Positions 1 to 7,722 of a stretch of DNA of 11,602 nt are shown piece by piece (within the stretch, counting starts at the first letter, position 1; the number at the start of each line of letters is the position of its first letter). Location of the stretch: assembly GCA_031290055.1 (NCBI GenBank), contig JAITOH010000012.1:1-11602 (forward strand), in the 5' to 3' direction. The stretch is from Endomicrobium sp. GTDB taxonomy: Bacteria > Elusimicrobiota > Endomicrobiia > Endomicrobiales > Endomicrobiaceae. Made by a program: the position numbers and the translations under genes. The notes beneath the pieces were generated by a model. The model searched no databases. It was not told the DNA's origin and saw nothing but the letters and a program-made list of their open reading frames with translations.

Positions 1-113
1 AAGTAATGCTTATATGTCCAAAGTGTAATCAGGCATCTAGACCTAAGTTTGATAAATTATCTGATGGAAAGAAGGTAAGAGTTTGTCGCAGATGCGAAGA
101 AATGATAATTTGA
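1..113 (+). CDS. rplX: 50S ribosomal protein L24, C-terminal fragment
   Basis: This is the 3' end of a gene cut by the left edge of the window. The reading frame enters at base 3 and ends at the TGA at 111-113, giving 36 residues. The fragment holds two Cys-x2-Cys pairs: CPKC early, then a run of basic residues (DGKKVRV), then CRRC. This is the zinc-ribbon-like tail found in many bacterial L24 proteins. L24 is an assembly-initiating protein that binds 23S rRNA in the large subunit. Its position directly before rplE is the standard spc operon order, which supports the call. The N-terminal KOW domain lies outside the window and cannot be checked. Confidence 0.9.
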   Translation, partial: VMLICPKCNQASRPKFDKLSDGKKVRVCRRCEEMII

Positions 114-140
114 TATATGTTAAAAATAAGATTTTTAGTC

Positions 141-160
141 GATCTAGTTGTGGTCTAGTC
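141..160 (+). promoter_or_regulatory. Small bulged hairpin in the rplX-rplE spacer
   Basis: Bases 141-147 (GATCTAG) pair with 155-160 (CTAGTC) to make six base pairs with one unpaired T at 143 and a seven-base loop. It lies about 60 bases before the rplE start. In E. coli the S8 protein represses the spc operon by binding a bulged helix near the rplE start, so the position is suggestive. I cannot match the S8-recognition core by eye, and a stem of this size could be chance. Confidence 0.25.
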
Positions 161-218
161 TTGAATGTGTTTTTGTAGCCAGTATATAGATAAAGAAAAG
201 GAAGGGCAAGAAGAATTT

Positions 219-788
219 ATGGATAAGAGTAATGAACCTCGTTTAAAGAAGCTTTATAAAGAAAGTGCGATGGATAGCCTAAAAAAACGTTTTGGGTTTA
301 GAAATATTCACCAGATTCCTAAACTTATAAAAGTTGTTGTGAATGTAGGTTTGAGTGAGGCAAAGGAAAATATTAAAGTCTTGGATATTGCGGCTATTGA
401 ACTTACCGCCATTACTGGCCAGAAGCCTTTGGTGTGTCGTGCAAAAAAATCAATATCAAATTTTAAAATTCGCCAGGGAATGCCTATAGGTTTAAAAGTA
501 ACATTAAGAAACTCAATTATGTATGAGTTTTTAGATAGGCTTATTAATATTGCAATTCCACGTGTGAGAGATTTTAGAGGTATTGCATTTACTGGATTTG
601 ATGGGCATGGTAATTTTAACTTGGGACTTGTTGAACAATATATTTTTCCAGAAGTTAATATTGAGAAATCAGATAAAGTAAGAGGTATGAATATTACCAT
701 GGTAACAACGGCAAAAAAAGATGAGCATGCGAGAGTACTATTAGAGTGTTTAAAAATACCATTTAAGAAAGAAGTGACAACAAATTAA
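219..788 (+). CDS. rplE: 50S ribosomal protein L5
   Basis: L5 binds 5S rRNA and helps anchor it in the central protuberance of the large subunit. The protein is 189 residues from the ATG at 219. It contains the family blocks ITGQKPLVCRAKKSISNFKIRQG, PIGLKVTLR, IPRVRDFRG and the C-terminal VRGMNITMVTTAKKDEHAR segment, all collinear with E. coli L5. An upstream ATG at 165 is open in frame, but its 18 extra residues look nothing like L5. The start at 219 has a purine-rich AGGAAGGGCAAGAAGA stretch before it. It gives a leader only slightly longer than usual before the conserved PRLKKLYKE. The gene follows rplX after a 105-bp spacer and precedes rpsN, as in other spc operons. Confidence 0.96.
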   Translation: MDKSNEPRLKKLYKESAMDSLKKRFGFRNIHQIPKLIKVVVNVGLSEAKENIKVLDIAAIELTAITGQKPLVCRAKKSISNFKIRQGMPIGLKVTLRNSIMYEFLDRLINIAIPRVRDFRGIAFTGFDGHGNFNLGLVEQYIFPEVNIEKSDKVRGMNITMVTTAKKDEHARVLLECLKIPFKKEVTTN

Positions 789-812
789 AGTAAAAAGGTC
801 AGGATATTTTTC

Positions 813-998
813 ATGGCAACTACTTCAGCTGAAGCAAAAATGCGCAAAACTCAGAAATTTGCAACGCGGTACAGAAATAGATGTCGCCTGTGTGGAAGAC
901 CACGTGGGTATTACAGAGATTTCGGACTTTGTAGGATATGTTTGCGCAGATTGGCACATAATGGCGAAATACCGGGTGTTACAAAATCGAGTTGGTAA
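813..998 (+). CDS. rpsN: 30S ribosomal protein S14, zinc-binding short form
   Basis: S14 sits in the head of the small subunit and contacts 16S rRNA near the tRNA-binding region. The protein is 61 residues, the length of the short type-Z form, against roughly 90-100 for the zinc-free form. Cys24, Cys27, Cys40 and Cys43 form the C-x2-C-x12-C-x2-C zinc site. The C-terminal segment [23 protein letters not shown] is almost diagnostic. An AGGA at 801-804 lies eight bases before the ATG. The N-terminus ([11 protein letters not shown]) is looser than in typical members, which often begin AKTS. The gene lies 24 bp after rplE and 35 bp before rpsH. Confidence 0.97.
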   Translation: MATTSAEAKMRKTQKFATRYRNRCRLCGRPRGYYRDFGLCRICLRRLAHNGEIPGVTKSSW

Positions 999-1033
999 AT
1001 ATAAAAGTAGAAACTTTAGAGGAGTTTTGTGTA

Positions 1034-1429
1034 ATGATTATAGATCCAATATCAGATATGTTTACACGTATTCGTAATGCAATTGCAAAATCACATGAAA
1101 AGGTTGATGTTCCATCTTCGAAATTAAAGATAGAAATTGCTAGAATTTTAAAAAAAGATGGATATATAGTGAATTATAAGAATGTTGAAGACCGCAAACA
1201 GGGTATTTTGAGGATTTATCCGAAATATATAAGCGTTGGCAAGTCTGTATTAAAAGGAATAAAAAGGGTTTCAAAATCGAGTTTAAGAATATATAAAGGC
1301 TACAAACATATGCCTAGAAATATAGGTGGTTTAGGCATTACTATTATTTCTACATCTAAAGGTCTAATGACTGATAAGCAAGCAAAAATGAAAAAAATTG
1401 GTGGAGAAGTAGTAGGATACGTTTGGTGA
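1034..1429 (+). CDS. rpsH: 30S ribosomal protein S8
   Basis: S8 binds the central domain of 16S rRNA and organises the platform. In E. coli it is also the translational repressor of the spc operon. The protein is 131 residues, the normal length. It begins with the classic DPISDMFTRIRNA segment and ends with STSKGLMTDKQAKMKKIGGEVVGYVW, the conserved C-terminal rRNA-binding part. The frame is open further upstream to an ATG at 992 that overlaps the end of rpsN. The ATG at 1034 is preferred because it has AGGAG at 1020-1024 and puts the family N-terminus at residue 2. A 108-bp spacer follows before rplF. Confidence 0.97.
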   Translation: MIIDPISDMFTRIRNAIAKSHEKVDVPSSKLKIEIARILKKDGYIVNYKNVEDRKQGILRIYPKYISVGKSVLKGIKRVSKSSLRIYKGYKHMPRNIGGLGITIISTSKGLMTDKQAKMKKIGGEVVGYVW

Positions 1430-1537
1430 TATATACTAATTTTGCAACTACATTTTTTGTTAGAAAAAATTTTTTAAAGCAAAATGCCATGGAATTTTAA
1501 TCTTACTTTATGAAAAAATTTGTGTTGGGGTCAAAAG

Positions 1538-2107
1538 ATGAGTCGATTAGGTAAAAAACCAATTGAAATATCGAAAGAAGTAAGGATAGAGTTTAAAAAT
1601 AAAATTTTGGAAGTGAGTGGCCCAGGTGGAAAACTTTCACAGGCAATTGATGATAAAATTGATATAAAAATTGATAATAATTGTATCTTTGTTAAAGCTC
1701 TTGGATATTCACGACAACATAGCATGTTGCATGGCCTTACTAGAGGTCTTATTGCTAACATGGTCGAGGGAGTAATGAGAGGTTTTAAAAAAAAACTTGA
1801 AGTGGTAGGTCTTGGTTATAAGGCTAATGTGGAGAGTGGGGAAAATTTAGTTCTAGCAGTAGGATTTTCTCATTTGGTTACTCTTTCAATACCTCCTACA
1901 GTAAAAGTTTCTGTGGTTCTTACTGCAGGTAAAAATGCTTTGATTACAATAGCTGGAATTGATAAGTGTGAGGTCGGGTCATTTGCAGCTCAAATAAGAG
2001 CAGTAAAACCTCCTGAGCCTTACAAGGGTTTTGGTATAAGATATCTGGGCGAAAAAATTGCTAGAAAAACTGGTAAAGCTGTTTCTGGAGGAACAGGTAA
2101 AAAATAG
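1538..2107 (+). CDS. rplF: 50S ribosomal protein L6
   Basis: L6 binds 23S rRNA near the sarcin-ricin loop and the factor-binding site of the large subunit. The protein is 189 residues, slightly longer than the usual 176-180. It opens with MSRLGKKPIEI and has two repeated alpha/beta domains. It carries the hallmark KPPEPYKGFGIRYLGEKIARKTGKA near the C-terminus, followed by a short Gly-rich tail. A TTG six codons upstream at 1520 would add MCWGQK, which is not L6-like. The ATG at 1538 has a GGGG at 1527-1530 seven bases before it and matches the family start. The spacer before it contains an A6T6 tract at 1464-1475. Confidence 0.97.
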   Translation: MSRLGKKPIEISKEVRIEFKNKILEVSGPGGKLSQAIDDKIDIKIDNNCIFVKALGYSRQHSMLHGLTRGLIANMVEGVMRGFKKKLEVVGLGYKANVESGENLVLAVGFSHLVTLSIPPTVKVSVVLTAGKNALITIAGIDKCEVGSFAAQIRAVKPPEPYKGFGIRYLGEKIARKTGKAVSGGTGKK

Positions 2108-2201
2108 TTAATTTTTATTAGCTTAAAACCTGTGATGTTTTGTCATTATGATGATATGTGATGCTAAGGTATAATATGAAGGATAGGAATAAGAGGATTA
2201 G

Positions 2202-2561
2202 ATGAAAGATTTAAATAGAAGATTTGCTTACCGTGTAAAAAGAGTAAGAAAGAAAATTGAAGGAACTGCATGTAGGCCTCGTATGGCTGTTTATCGCGGG
2301 CACAAACATGTTTATGTTCAAATTATCGATGATAGCAAAGGAATTACTCTTGTGTCTATGTCGACATTATCTCCTGAGCTAAGAGGTAAATTGGATGTTA
2401 CTGATACTATGTTAGTTGCTAAATTAATTGGTGGTTTAATTGCAAAAAAAGCAGTTGAAAAGAAAATAAAAAAAGTTGTTTTTGACCGTAGGGGATATGC
2501 ATATATGGGTAAAGTAAAAGCTTTAGCAGATGCTGCAAGAGAGAATGGTTTAGAATTTTAA
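2202..2561 (+). CDS. rplR: 50S ribosomal protein L18
   Basis: L18 binds 5S rRNA together with L5 and helps join it to the 23S rRNA. The 119-residue length is typical. The basic N-terminus ([39 protein letters not shown]) is the disordered, RNA-binding start of the family. The C-terminal [26 protein letters not shown] is the conserved ending. AGAGGA at 2192-2197 precedes the ATG. A TATAAT sequence occurs at 2170-2175 in the 94-bp spacer, but I see no convincing -35 partner, so I do not call a promoter. It lies between rplF and rpsE in the normal order. Confidence 0.96.
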   Translation: MKDLNRRFAYRVKRVRKKIEGTACRPRMAVYRGHKHVYVQIIDDSKGITLVSMSTLSPELRGKLDVTDTMLVAKLIGGLIAKKAVEKKIKKVVFDRRGYAYMGKVKALADAARENGLEF

Positions 2562-2628
2562 AAAATGTATTTTTAATGTATTAGGTATTAGCTTTTTTGT
2601 TACAAGGGCTTTATTGTTTGTTTTATTA

Positions 2629-2633
2629 GGGGG
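2629..2633 (+). promoter_or_regulatory. Ribosome binding site supporting a TTG start for rpsE
   Basis: The run AGGGGGA (core 2629-2633) ends five bases before the TTG at 2639. There is no in-frame ATG or GTG near the conserved S5 N-terminus, so this site decides the choice of the rare TTG start. Confidence 0.65.
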
Positions 2634-2638
2634 ATAAT

Positions 2639-3142
2639 TTGGTTGGCCAATTATCGAGACAACAAAATGTTAGTGGTTTTAAAGAAACTGTCGTGTCTGT
2701 TAGAAGAGTAGCTAAAGTTGTTAAAGGTGGCAAAAGATTTTCTTTTAGTGTCTTAGTAGTGGTAGGAGATAGAATTGGGAAAGTAGGTTGTGGGCTTGGG
2801 AAAGCTAATGAGGTGCAGTCTGCAATTCAAAAGGGAAGTGCGCGTGCTTTGAAGCATATGATTTTTGTTCATCTTAGAGGGAATACTATTCCTCATGAAG
2901 TAATTGGGATTTCAGGTTCAGGTAAAGTTTTTTTGAAGCCTGCTGCTCCAGGTACTGGAGTTATCGCTGGCGGGGCAGTTAGAGCTGTGCTTGAAGCGGT
3001 CGGAATAAAAGATATTCTTACAAAATCAATGCGTTCTTCAAATTCTTTTAATGTAGTTTATGCAACAATAGAGGCTCTCAAAGAACTTCGTTCGAGGAAA
3101 GAGGTTGCTAGGATAAGAGAGAAAGGAGTTGAAGAGATATGA
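2639..3142 (+). CDS. rpsE: 30S ribosomal protein S5
   Basis: S5 lies at the mRNA entry side of the small subunit and influences decoding accuracy. The protein is 167 residues, the same length as E. coli S5. The N-terminal double-stranded-RNA-binding-like domain runs through [24 protein letters not shown] and [13 protein letters not shown]. The C-terminal domain carries [28 protein letters not shown] and [15 protein letters not shown]. The likely start is TTG with a strong ribosome binding site just before it. The stop overlaps the rplO start by four bases (ATGA, 3139-3142), so rplO is probably translationally coupled. The usual rpmD gene, which normally lies between rpsE and rplO, has no room here. 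Confidence 0.96.
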   Translation: MVGQLSRQQNVSGFKETVVSVRRVAKVVKGGKRFSFSVLVVVGDRIGKVGCGLGKANEVQSAIQKGSARALKHMIFVHLRGNTIPHEVIGISGSGKVFLKPAAPGTGVIAGGAVRAVLEAVGIKDILTKSMRSSNSFNVVYATIEALKELRSRKEVARIREKGVEEI

Positions 3143-3588
3143 TAGGATTGTATAATTTAAAACCTGCAAAAGGCTCAAAACATAGAAAAAAAATTGTTGG
3201 ACGAGGAGTGGGGTCTGGACACGGGCGTACAGCTACACGTGGTTCTAAAGGGCAAAAATCACGCTCCGGAGATGGTTCAAAAAAGCTTGGATTTGAAGGT
3301 GGCCAAATGCCTATCTCCAGAAGAGTACCCAAAAGAGGTTTTAGTAGTCGATTTCGTAAAGAGTATGAAATAGTTAATATTAGAGATTTAAATAAATTTG
3401 AAGCTGGAGTTGAAGTTACACCTTCAACTCTAAAAAGAGTTGGTCTTGTTTCAAAAATAAGGTTTGTAAAAATTTTAGGGTTTGGTGAAATCAAAAAACC
3501 TTTGACAATAAGTGCCTATGCTTTTTCCAAGTCTGCATTTGATAAAATTCATGCTGTTGGGGGAATTGCCAAAGTAGTTAATAAGTAA
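3139..3588 (+). CDS. rplO: 50S ribosomal protein L15
   Basis: L15 is a late-assembly large-subunit protein that binds 23S rRNA through a long basic N-terminal extension. The 149-residue protein begins with [40 protein letters not shown], the glycine- and arginine-rich family signature. It continues with [18 protein letters not shown]. The C-terminal part ([23 protein letters not shown]) matches the globular domain that ends in a conserved glycine-rich turn. AGGAG lies at 3124-3128. The start overlaps the rpsE stop, and a 139-bp spacer separates it from the next gene, secY. Confidence 0.96.
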   Translation: MIGLYNLKPAKGSKHRKKIVGRGVGSGHGRTATRGSKGQKSRSGDGSKKLGFEGGQMPISRRVPKRGFSSRFRKEYEIVNIRDLNKFEAGVEVTPSTLKRVGLVSKIRFVKILGFGEIKKPLTISAYAFSKSAFDKIHAVGGIAKVVNK

Positions 3589-3613
3589 TTTTTTTGCTGA
3601 TGTATAGAGGAAA

Positions 3614-3629
3614 AAAACTCGCGAGTTTT
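3614..3629. repeat. Perfect 16-bp palindrome upstream of secY
   Basis: AAAACTCGCGAGTTTT reads the same on both strands and is centred between 3621 and 3622. It sits 25 bases after the rplO stop and about 100 bases before secY. Its CTCGCGAG core stands out in a very A+T-rich spacer. As RNA it could form a weak six-base-pair stem with a CGCG loop, which is too weak for a classical terminator and lacks a following U-run. As DNA it could be a dimeric protein site. No function is shown. Confidence 0.45.
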
Positions 3630-3727
3630 GTGTAGTGTTTGTGGTTTTGTTGTATATATGTAGTTTGGGTTATAGTTAATAAAGCAGATTTGAGTTAATT
3701 TGGAATTTGGAATGTAAGAATAAAGTT

Positions 3728-5080
3728 ATGATAAAGAGTTTTGCGGGTATATTTGAAATGTCTAAGCTTAGAAAGAGAGTGTTTTTCACGCTATGCATGA
3801 TTGTTGCTTATAGGCTTGGAGTTGCTGTACCAGTTCCGGGGATCAATGTTGATGGAGTGAGATCTTTATTTTCTGGGCAGCAAAGCAATAGTCTTTTGGG
3901 TTTTTTAAATATGTTTTCTGGCGGTGCTCTTAGTAGGGTATCAGTTTTTTCTATGGGTATTATGCCGTATATAAATGCATCAATTATTATGACTTTAATG
4001 CAAAGTTCTCACGTTATTCCATATTTAGATAAACTTGCAAAAGAAGGAGAATATGGAAGGAAAAAACTTGTCCAGCTAACAAGATATTTGACAGTTGTAA
4101 TTAGTGTAGTACAATCTTGTGCTTTAACAATGGCTATAAGTAAGATTTCTACACCTTTGGGAGCACCCATAATTGTTGATTCTTCAATATCATGGATTAT
4201 TTTGATAATTGTAACTCTTGTTACGGGTACTATTTTAATTATGTGGCTTGGAGAGCAAATCGCAGAACAAGGCATAGGAAACGGTATTTCGCTTATAATT
4301 TTTGCTGGTATAGTAGAAAAACTTCCCCGCACAATTTTGAGCGTTGTAAAACTTATAAGAATAGAAGAGATTTCGATGTTGTACGCTATGGTACTTATGG
4401 TTGTAGTATCTGTAATTTTAATTTTAGTTGTGTGGATTGAAACAGCTCAGAGAAAAATCCCAATTCATTATGCAAAAAGAGTTGTTGGGAGAAAATTATA
4501 CGGTGGACAGGCATCTTTTTTACCAATAAAAGTAGATCAATCTGGTGTCATAGCAGTAATATTTTCTGTGTCTATTTTGTCTGCTCCTTTAACTGTGGCT
4601 CAATTTTTTCCTGAATGGACAATATGGGGATTCCCTGTAGCTAGAAGAATTGCAGACTGGATTAACAAGGGTTCTTTGCTATATAGTTTAGTTTATGCAG
4701 CTTTTGTTATTTTCTTCTGTTATTTTTATAATGCTATATCTTTTAACCCAAAGGAGATAGCAGAAAATATAAAAAAATCTGGGGGTTTTATACCGGGCAT
4801 AAGACCTGGTGAGCCAACTTCTACATACATCCAAAAAATTTTAGAAAGGGTTACTCTTGGCGGTGCTTTATTCGTCGCCTGTATTGCTGTTCTGCCTGAT
4901 TATTTAAGACTTAGGTTGAATGTCCCCTTTTTTTTAGGTGGCACCTCGTTACTTATAGTGGTAGGCGTATCACTGGACACTATTGGTCAGATTGAGTCTC
5001 AACTTGTTATGAGGCACTATGAAGGTTTTACGAAAGATAATCGTGAAAAAGGTAAATGGTTTAGTATAAAAAAAATATGA
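3728..5080 (+). CDS. secY: Preprotein translocase channel subunit SecY
   Basis: SecY is the membrane channel through which SecA or the ribosome pushes secreted and membrane proteins. The 450-residue protein shows about ten hydrophobic segments. The N-terminal helix is followed by the periplasmic and plug region ([29 protein letters not shown]). It also has the [21 protein letters not shown] block and the cytoplasmic loop [43 protein letters not shown] lies at residues 357-361, and MRHYEGF is near the C-terminus. I chose the ATG at 3728 because [18 protein letters not shown] matches the family N-terminus. A TTG at 3707 would add seven atypical residues. Neither start has a good ribosome binding site. 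The stop overlaps adk by four bases. Confidence 0.96.
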   Translation: MIKSFAGIFEMSKLRKRVFFTLCMIVAYRLGVAVPVPGINVDGVRSLFSGQQSNSLLGFLNMFSGGALSRVSVFSMGIMPYINASIIMTLMQSSHVIPYLDKLAKEGEYGRKKLVQLTRYLTVVISVVQSCALTMAISKISTPLGAPIIVDSSISWIILIIVTLVTGTILIMWLGEQIAEQGIGNGISLIIFAGIVEKLPRTILSVVKLIRIEEISMLYAMVLMVVVSVILILVVWIETAQRKIPIHYAKRVVGRKLYGGQASFLPIKVDQSGVIAVIFSVSILSAPLTVAQFFPEWTIWGFPVARRIADWINKGSLLYSLVYAAFVIFFCYFYNAISFNPKEIAENIKKSGGFIPGIRPGEPTSTYIQKILERVTLGGALFVACIAVLPDYLRLRLNVPFFLGGTSLLIVVGVSLDTIGQIESQLVMRHYEGFTKDNREKGKWFSIKKI

Positions 5081-5718
5081 ATTATGTATTATTAGGTCCT
5101 CCAGGCTCAGGTAAAGGCACACAGGCGAAGAAAATTGTCGAAAAATTTGATTTGGTTTATTTATCTACTGGTGATATGCTTAGAGAGGCAAAAAAATCAA
5201 ATGAATATATAAACAAATTGGTTTCAACTGGGCAACTTATCCCAGATGAAGCGGTTGTTGGTTTAGTTAAAAAACACCTAAAAAAAAATGACATAAAAAA
5301 GGGGTTTGTTTTTGATGGGTTTCCAAGAACTATATGGCAAGCAGAAAATTTAGATTTATTACTTGAATTTGAAAACATAAAAATAGATTCAGTTTTTTTT
5401 ATAGATCTATGTTTTGAAAAAGCTGTTAAAAGAATGATAGGAAGAAGAATTTGCGTAATGTGTGGTACGAATTATCACACAGTAGAGCTTCCTTCTAAAA
5501 AATCTGGCAAATGTGATCTTTGCTATAATGAACTTATTCAGAGAAGTGATGATAAGGAAGATATCGCAAGAAATAGGCTTGTTGTTTATGAAAGTCAAAC
5601 AAAGCCTTTAATAGAATATTACAAAAAATCTAATCTTCTTACATACATAGATGGTTCAAGAAGTGAGGAGGAGGTTTTTGAATTAATAGATATTTGGATA
5701 AAAAATAAAAAATCATAA
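5077..5718 (+). CDS. adk: Adenylate kinase, zinc-LID long form
   Basis: Adenylate kinase converts ATP and AMP to two ADP in the cytoplasm. The 213-residue protein has the P-loop [10 protein letters not shown] at residues 7-16 and STGDMLR at 30-36, which contributes to AMP binding. DGFPRT lies at 80-85. The LID region, about 122-160, begins GRRICVMCG. Cys126, Cys129, Cys146 and Cys149 form a structural zinc site of the type common in Gram-positive and many other bacteria. RSDD at 156-159 supplies LID arginine and aspartates, and the usual late arginine region (ARNRLVVYE) follows. The ATG lies inside the ATGA shared with the secY stop, so translation is probably coupled. Adjacency to secY and map is the conserved order. 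Confidence 0.97.
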   Translation: MNYVLLGPPGSGKGTQAKKIVEKFDLVYLSTGDMLREAKKSNEYINKLVSTGQLIPDEAVVGLVKKHLKKNDIKKGFVFDGFPRTIWQAENLDLLLEFENIKIDSVFFIDLCFEKAVKRMIGRRICVMCGTNYHTVELPSKKSGKCDLCYNELIQRSDDKEDIARNRLVVYESQTKPLIEYYKKSNLLTYIDGSRSEEEVFELIDIWIKNKKS

Positions 5719-5811
5719 AAACTTTTTGTATAATTAAAGTTATGTTTTATAATTTTATGGTTCAAGTAGTATTTTTTTAAATGACTTTTTGGGATTAATT
5801 TAGTCTTTGAA

Positions 5812-5817
5812 AGAGGA
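5812..5817 (+). promoter_or_regulatory. Ribosome binding site supporting a TTG start for map
   Basis: AGAGGA ends six bases before the TTG at 5824. No ATG or GTG precedes the conserved N-terminus in this frame, so the site decides the start. Confidence 0.65.
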
Positions 5818-5823
5818 AATAAA

Positions 5824-6606
5824 TTGTTTTTAAAAAAACAAGGTGTTAAATTAAAGACACCAATAGAAATTGAAAAAATGAGGAATGCTGGTAAAGTTGT
5901 TGGAGAAATTTTAAATGATCTTTCTGAGATTATAAGACCCGGAATAACAACAAAAGATATAGACATTTTTTCAGAAAAATGTATAAGATTATCGAAAATG
6001 AAACCTGCTTTTTTAGGTATAATAGGAAGAAGTTATCCCTTCCCAGCTACAACATGCGTGTCAGTAAATAATGAGGTTGTGCACGGAATTCCAAATTCTT
6101 TAAAGGTGCTTGAATACGGCGATTTGGTTTCTGTTGATATAGGAGTAGTTTGTGAGGGATACTATGGTGATGCAGCAAAGACTTATGTAGTTGGTAGTTG
6201 TGTGTCTGAGACGGCTGTAAGACTTATTAAAATTGCTGAATTATCTCTGCATGAGGGTATTAGTCAGATTTTACCAGGTAAAAAACTTGGAGATGTTTCT
6301 TCTGCAATTCAAAGAACCGTTGAAACTAATGGATTTTCAGTTGTGAGAGATTTTGTTGGACATGGAATAGGTGTGTCTTTGCACGAAGAGCCTCAGATTC
6401 CGAATTTCGGTGAAGCTAATACTGGCATTAAATTAATTCCAGGTATGGTTCTTGCAATAGAGCCTATGGTGAATGTAGGAGACTATCAAGTTTGTACAGA
6501 ATCTGATGGTTGGACGGTCACAACAAAAGATGGTAGTTTAAGCGCACATTTTGAACACACCATTGCGGTGACAGAAAATGGTTATGAGATTTTGACAAAA
6601 GTGTGA
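5824..6606 (+). CDS. map: Type I methionine aminopeptidase
   Basis: This metal-dependent peptidase removes the initiator methionine from nascent proteins. The protein is 260 residues, near the 250-264 of short type Ia enzymes, with no N-terminal zinc-finger extension. All five metal ligands of the pita-bread fold are visible: Asp105 (SVDIGV), Asp116 (YGDAAKT), His180 (VGHGIG), Glu213 (AIEPMV) and Glu244 (HFEHT). The substrate-site histidines His87 (VVHGIP) and His187 (SLHEEP) are also present, so the enzyme should be active. The start is TTG with a well-placed AGAGGA. A 105-bp spacer with two TATAAT-like sequences separates it from adk. It lies in the conserved adk-map-infA order. Confidence 0.97.
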   Translation: MFLKKQGVKLKTPIEIEKMRNAGKVVGEILNDLSEIIRPGITTKDIDIFSEKCIRLSKMKPAFLGIIGRSYPFPATTCVSVNNEVVHGIPNSLKVLEYGDLVSVDIGVVCEGYYGDAAKTYVVGSCVSETAVRLIKIAELSLHEGISQILPGKKLGDVSSAIQRTVETNGFSVVRDFVGHGIGVSLHEEPQIPNFGEANTGIKLIPGMVLAIEPMVNVGDYQVCTESDGWTVTTKDGSLSAHFEHTIAVTENGYEILTKV

Positions 6607-6680
6607 GTTATTTTTTGCATACTTAGTTTTTTGTTATATATGCTTTCAAGAATTGTGATTTATGCTGTTATCTAAAAACA

Positions 6681-6690
6681 AAGGTGGGAG
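6681..6690 (+). promoter_or_regulatory. Ribosome binding site supporting a GTG start for infA
   Basis: AAGGTGGGAG lies four bases before the GTG at 6695, while the upstream in-frame ATG at 6662 has no purine-rich site in front. This favours the GTG, which also gives the exact usual IF-1 length. Confidence 0.7.
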
Positions 6691-6694
6691 AAGA

Positions 6695-6913
6695 GTGAGT
6701 AAAGAAGAGAAATTAGTTGTTGATGGGGTAATTTTAGAATCTTTACCAAATGCTATGTTTAAAGTAGAGATAAATGGAGGGCACTTAATTTTGGCGCATA
6801 TATGTGGTAAAATGAGAGTGCATTATATAAAGATTCTTCCAGGTGATAAGGTAAAAGTAGAACTTTCTCCGTACGATTTAACTCGAGGTAGAATAACTTA
6901 TAGAGAAAAGTAA
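6695..6913 (+). CDS. infA: Translation initiation factor IF-1
   Basis: IF-1 binds the A site of the small subunit during initiation and works with IF-2 and IF-3. From the GTG at 6695 the protein is 72 residues, the standard length. The sequence is a single OB-fold domain: [31 protein letters not shown], then [28 protein letters not shown], nearly identical to the family consensus. An in-frame ATG at 6662 would add eleven residues ([11 protein letters not shown]) that are not part of normal IF-1 and lacks a ribosome binding site. The residue after LAHI is Cys rather than the more common Ser. The gene follows map by 88 bp and precedes rpmJ by 138 bp. Confidence 0.97.
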   Translation: MSKEEKLVVDGVILESLPNAMFKVEINGGHLILAHICGKMRVHYIKILPGDKVKVELSPYDLTRGRITYREK

Positions 6914-7051
6914 CATTATATTTTTGTTGTTAGCGTGTTGTTTTATGCCAAGTATATAAAATTTTTATAATCTAATTACGAAAATATTTGCCGATGATGT
7001 GCAGAATTTTAGATTTAAAATTATATGATAAAGTTATCAGGAGAGTAGTTA

Positions 7052-7165
7052 ATGAAAGTTAGAGCATCAGTAAAGTTGATTTGTCAAAAATGCAAAGCAA
7101 TTAATCGTAAGGGTATTATACGGATAATTTGTTCAAACCCAAGACACAAACAAAGGCAGGGATAA
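7052..7165 (+). CDS. rpmJ: 50S ribosomal protein L36, zinc-binding form
   Basis: L36 is the smallest large-subunit protein and binds 23S rRNA through a zinc ribbon. This short gene encodes 37 residues, starting [14 protein letters not shown] and ending HKQRQG, the family signatures at both ends. Cys11, Cys14, Cys27 and His32 form the C-x2-C-x12-C-x4-H zinc site. AGGAG at 7039-7043 lies eight bases before the ATG. It occupies the standard place between infA and rpsM. The 167-bp spacer that follows is one of the longest in the window and contains a weak A/T-only inverted repeat at 7284-7299. Confidence 0.97.
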   Translation: MKVRASVKLICQKCKAINRKGIIRIICSNPRHKQRQG

Positions 7166-7332
7166 AATAGAAAAGAATACACAAAAGTGAAAGTAAGAAA
7201 TATAAAATGTTAAAGAAATGTTTGTTGTTTAGAGTAAATTTTTTTGGAGTTAGTCGTCTATTTTTATAAAAGTGCTTTAGTGAGTTTATATAAATAAACA
7301 CAATAGAGCAAAAATTAGAAGGAGATAGATAA

Positions 7333-7722
7333 ATGGCTCGTATAGCTGGAGTAGATTTACCAAAAAATAAAAGACTTGATGTAGCGTTAAGATACGTTTA
7401 TGGTATAGGTTCTTCCATGTCCTATGAAATTATTGCAGAACTTTCTTTGGATCCGACAAAAAGAGTTAAAGATTTAACGGAAGAAGAAGTTAGTAAAATA
7501 AATAACCTTGTAACAAAAAATCTTAAAGTTGAAGGAGATTTAAGAAGAGAGGTGCAGTCTAATATTAAAGGACTTATAGAAATAGGAAGTTATAAAGGAT
7601 TACGCCATAGAAGAAATCTTCCTGTAAGAGGACAAAGATCTAAAACTAATGCTCGTACGAGACGTGGTAAAAGAAAAACAGTGGGATCTGGAAAATTTAC
7701 AATTCCAGGAAAAAAAAACTGA
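7333..7722 (+). CDS. rpsM: 30S ribosomal protein S13
   Basis: S13 sits at the top of the small-subunit head and forms inter-subunit bridges with L5 and the 23S rRNA. The protein is 129 residues, somewhat above the usual 115-125. It starts [26 protein letters not shown] and carries the helix-turn-helix region. The basic C-terminal tail [29 protein letters not shown] is the part that reaches the P-site tRNA. AAGGAG at 7319-7324 lies eight bases before the ATG. It opens the alpha block. In E. coli the S4 protein represses this block through a pseudoknot before rpsM. I could not find an equivalent pseudoknot by eye. Confidence 0.97.
   Translation: MARIAGVDLPKNKRLDVALRYVYGIGSSMSYEIIAELSLDPTKRVKDLTEEEVSKINNLVTKNLKVEGDLRREVQSNIKGLIEIGSYKGLRHRRNLPVRGQRSKTNARTRRGKRKTVGSGKFTIPGKKN

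Noticed and set aside
308..700. Minus-strand open frame of 130 codons across rplE
   Set aside because: It lies wholly antisense to a clear L5 gene, has no recognisable domain, and is a shadow of the coding frame.
859..1077. Plus-strand open frame overlapping rpsN and rpsH
   Set aside because: It is out of frame with two certain ribosomal genes and has no family match.
1464..1475. A6T6 tract before rplF, considered as a terminator
   Set aside because: A pure A/T palindrome without a G/C stem would not make a stable terminator hairpin. It may bend the DNA, but it is unremarkable in A+T-rich spacer.
3108..3494. Minus-strand open frame of 128 codons across rplO
   Set aside because: It is antisense to L15. 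Its Pro-rich composition simply mirrors the Gly/Arg-rich codons of rplO.
5729..5753. Two TATAAT sequences before map (5729-5734 and 5748-5753)
   Set aside because: Neither has a good -35 partner at 16-18 bases, and TATAAT is frequent by chance in this composition.
5619..5966. Minus-strand open frame spanning the adk-map spacer
   Set aside because: It overlaps the ends of two certain genes, and its protein is low-complexity with no family resemblance.
6966..6971. TATAAT in the infA-rpmJ spacer
   Set aside because: There is no -35 element at a suitable distance.
7284..7299. Inverted repeat GTTTAT-ATAA-ATAAAC before rpsM, considered as an S4 regulatory fold
   Set aside because: It is only six A/T-dominated pairs, with no sign of the pseudoknot expected for S4 control.
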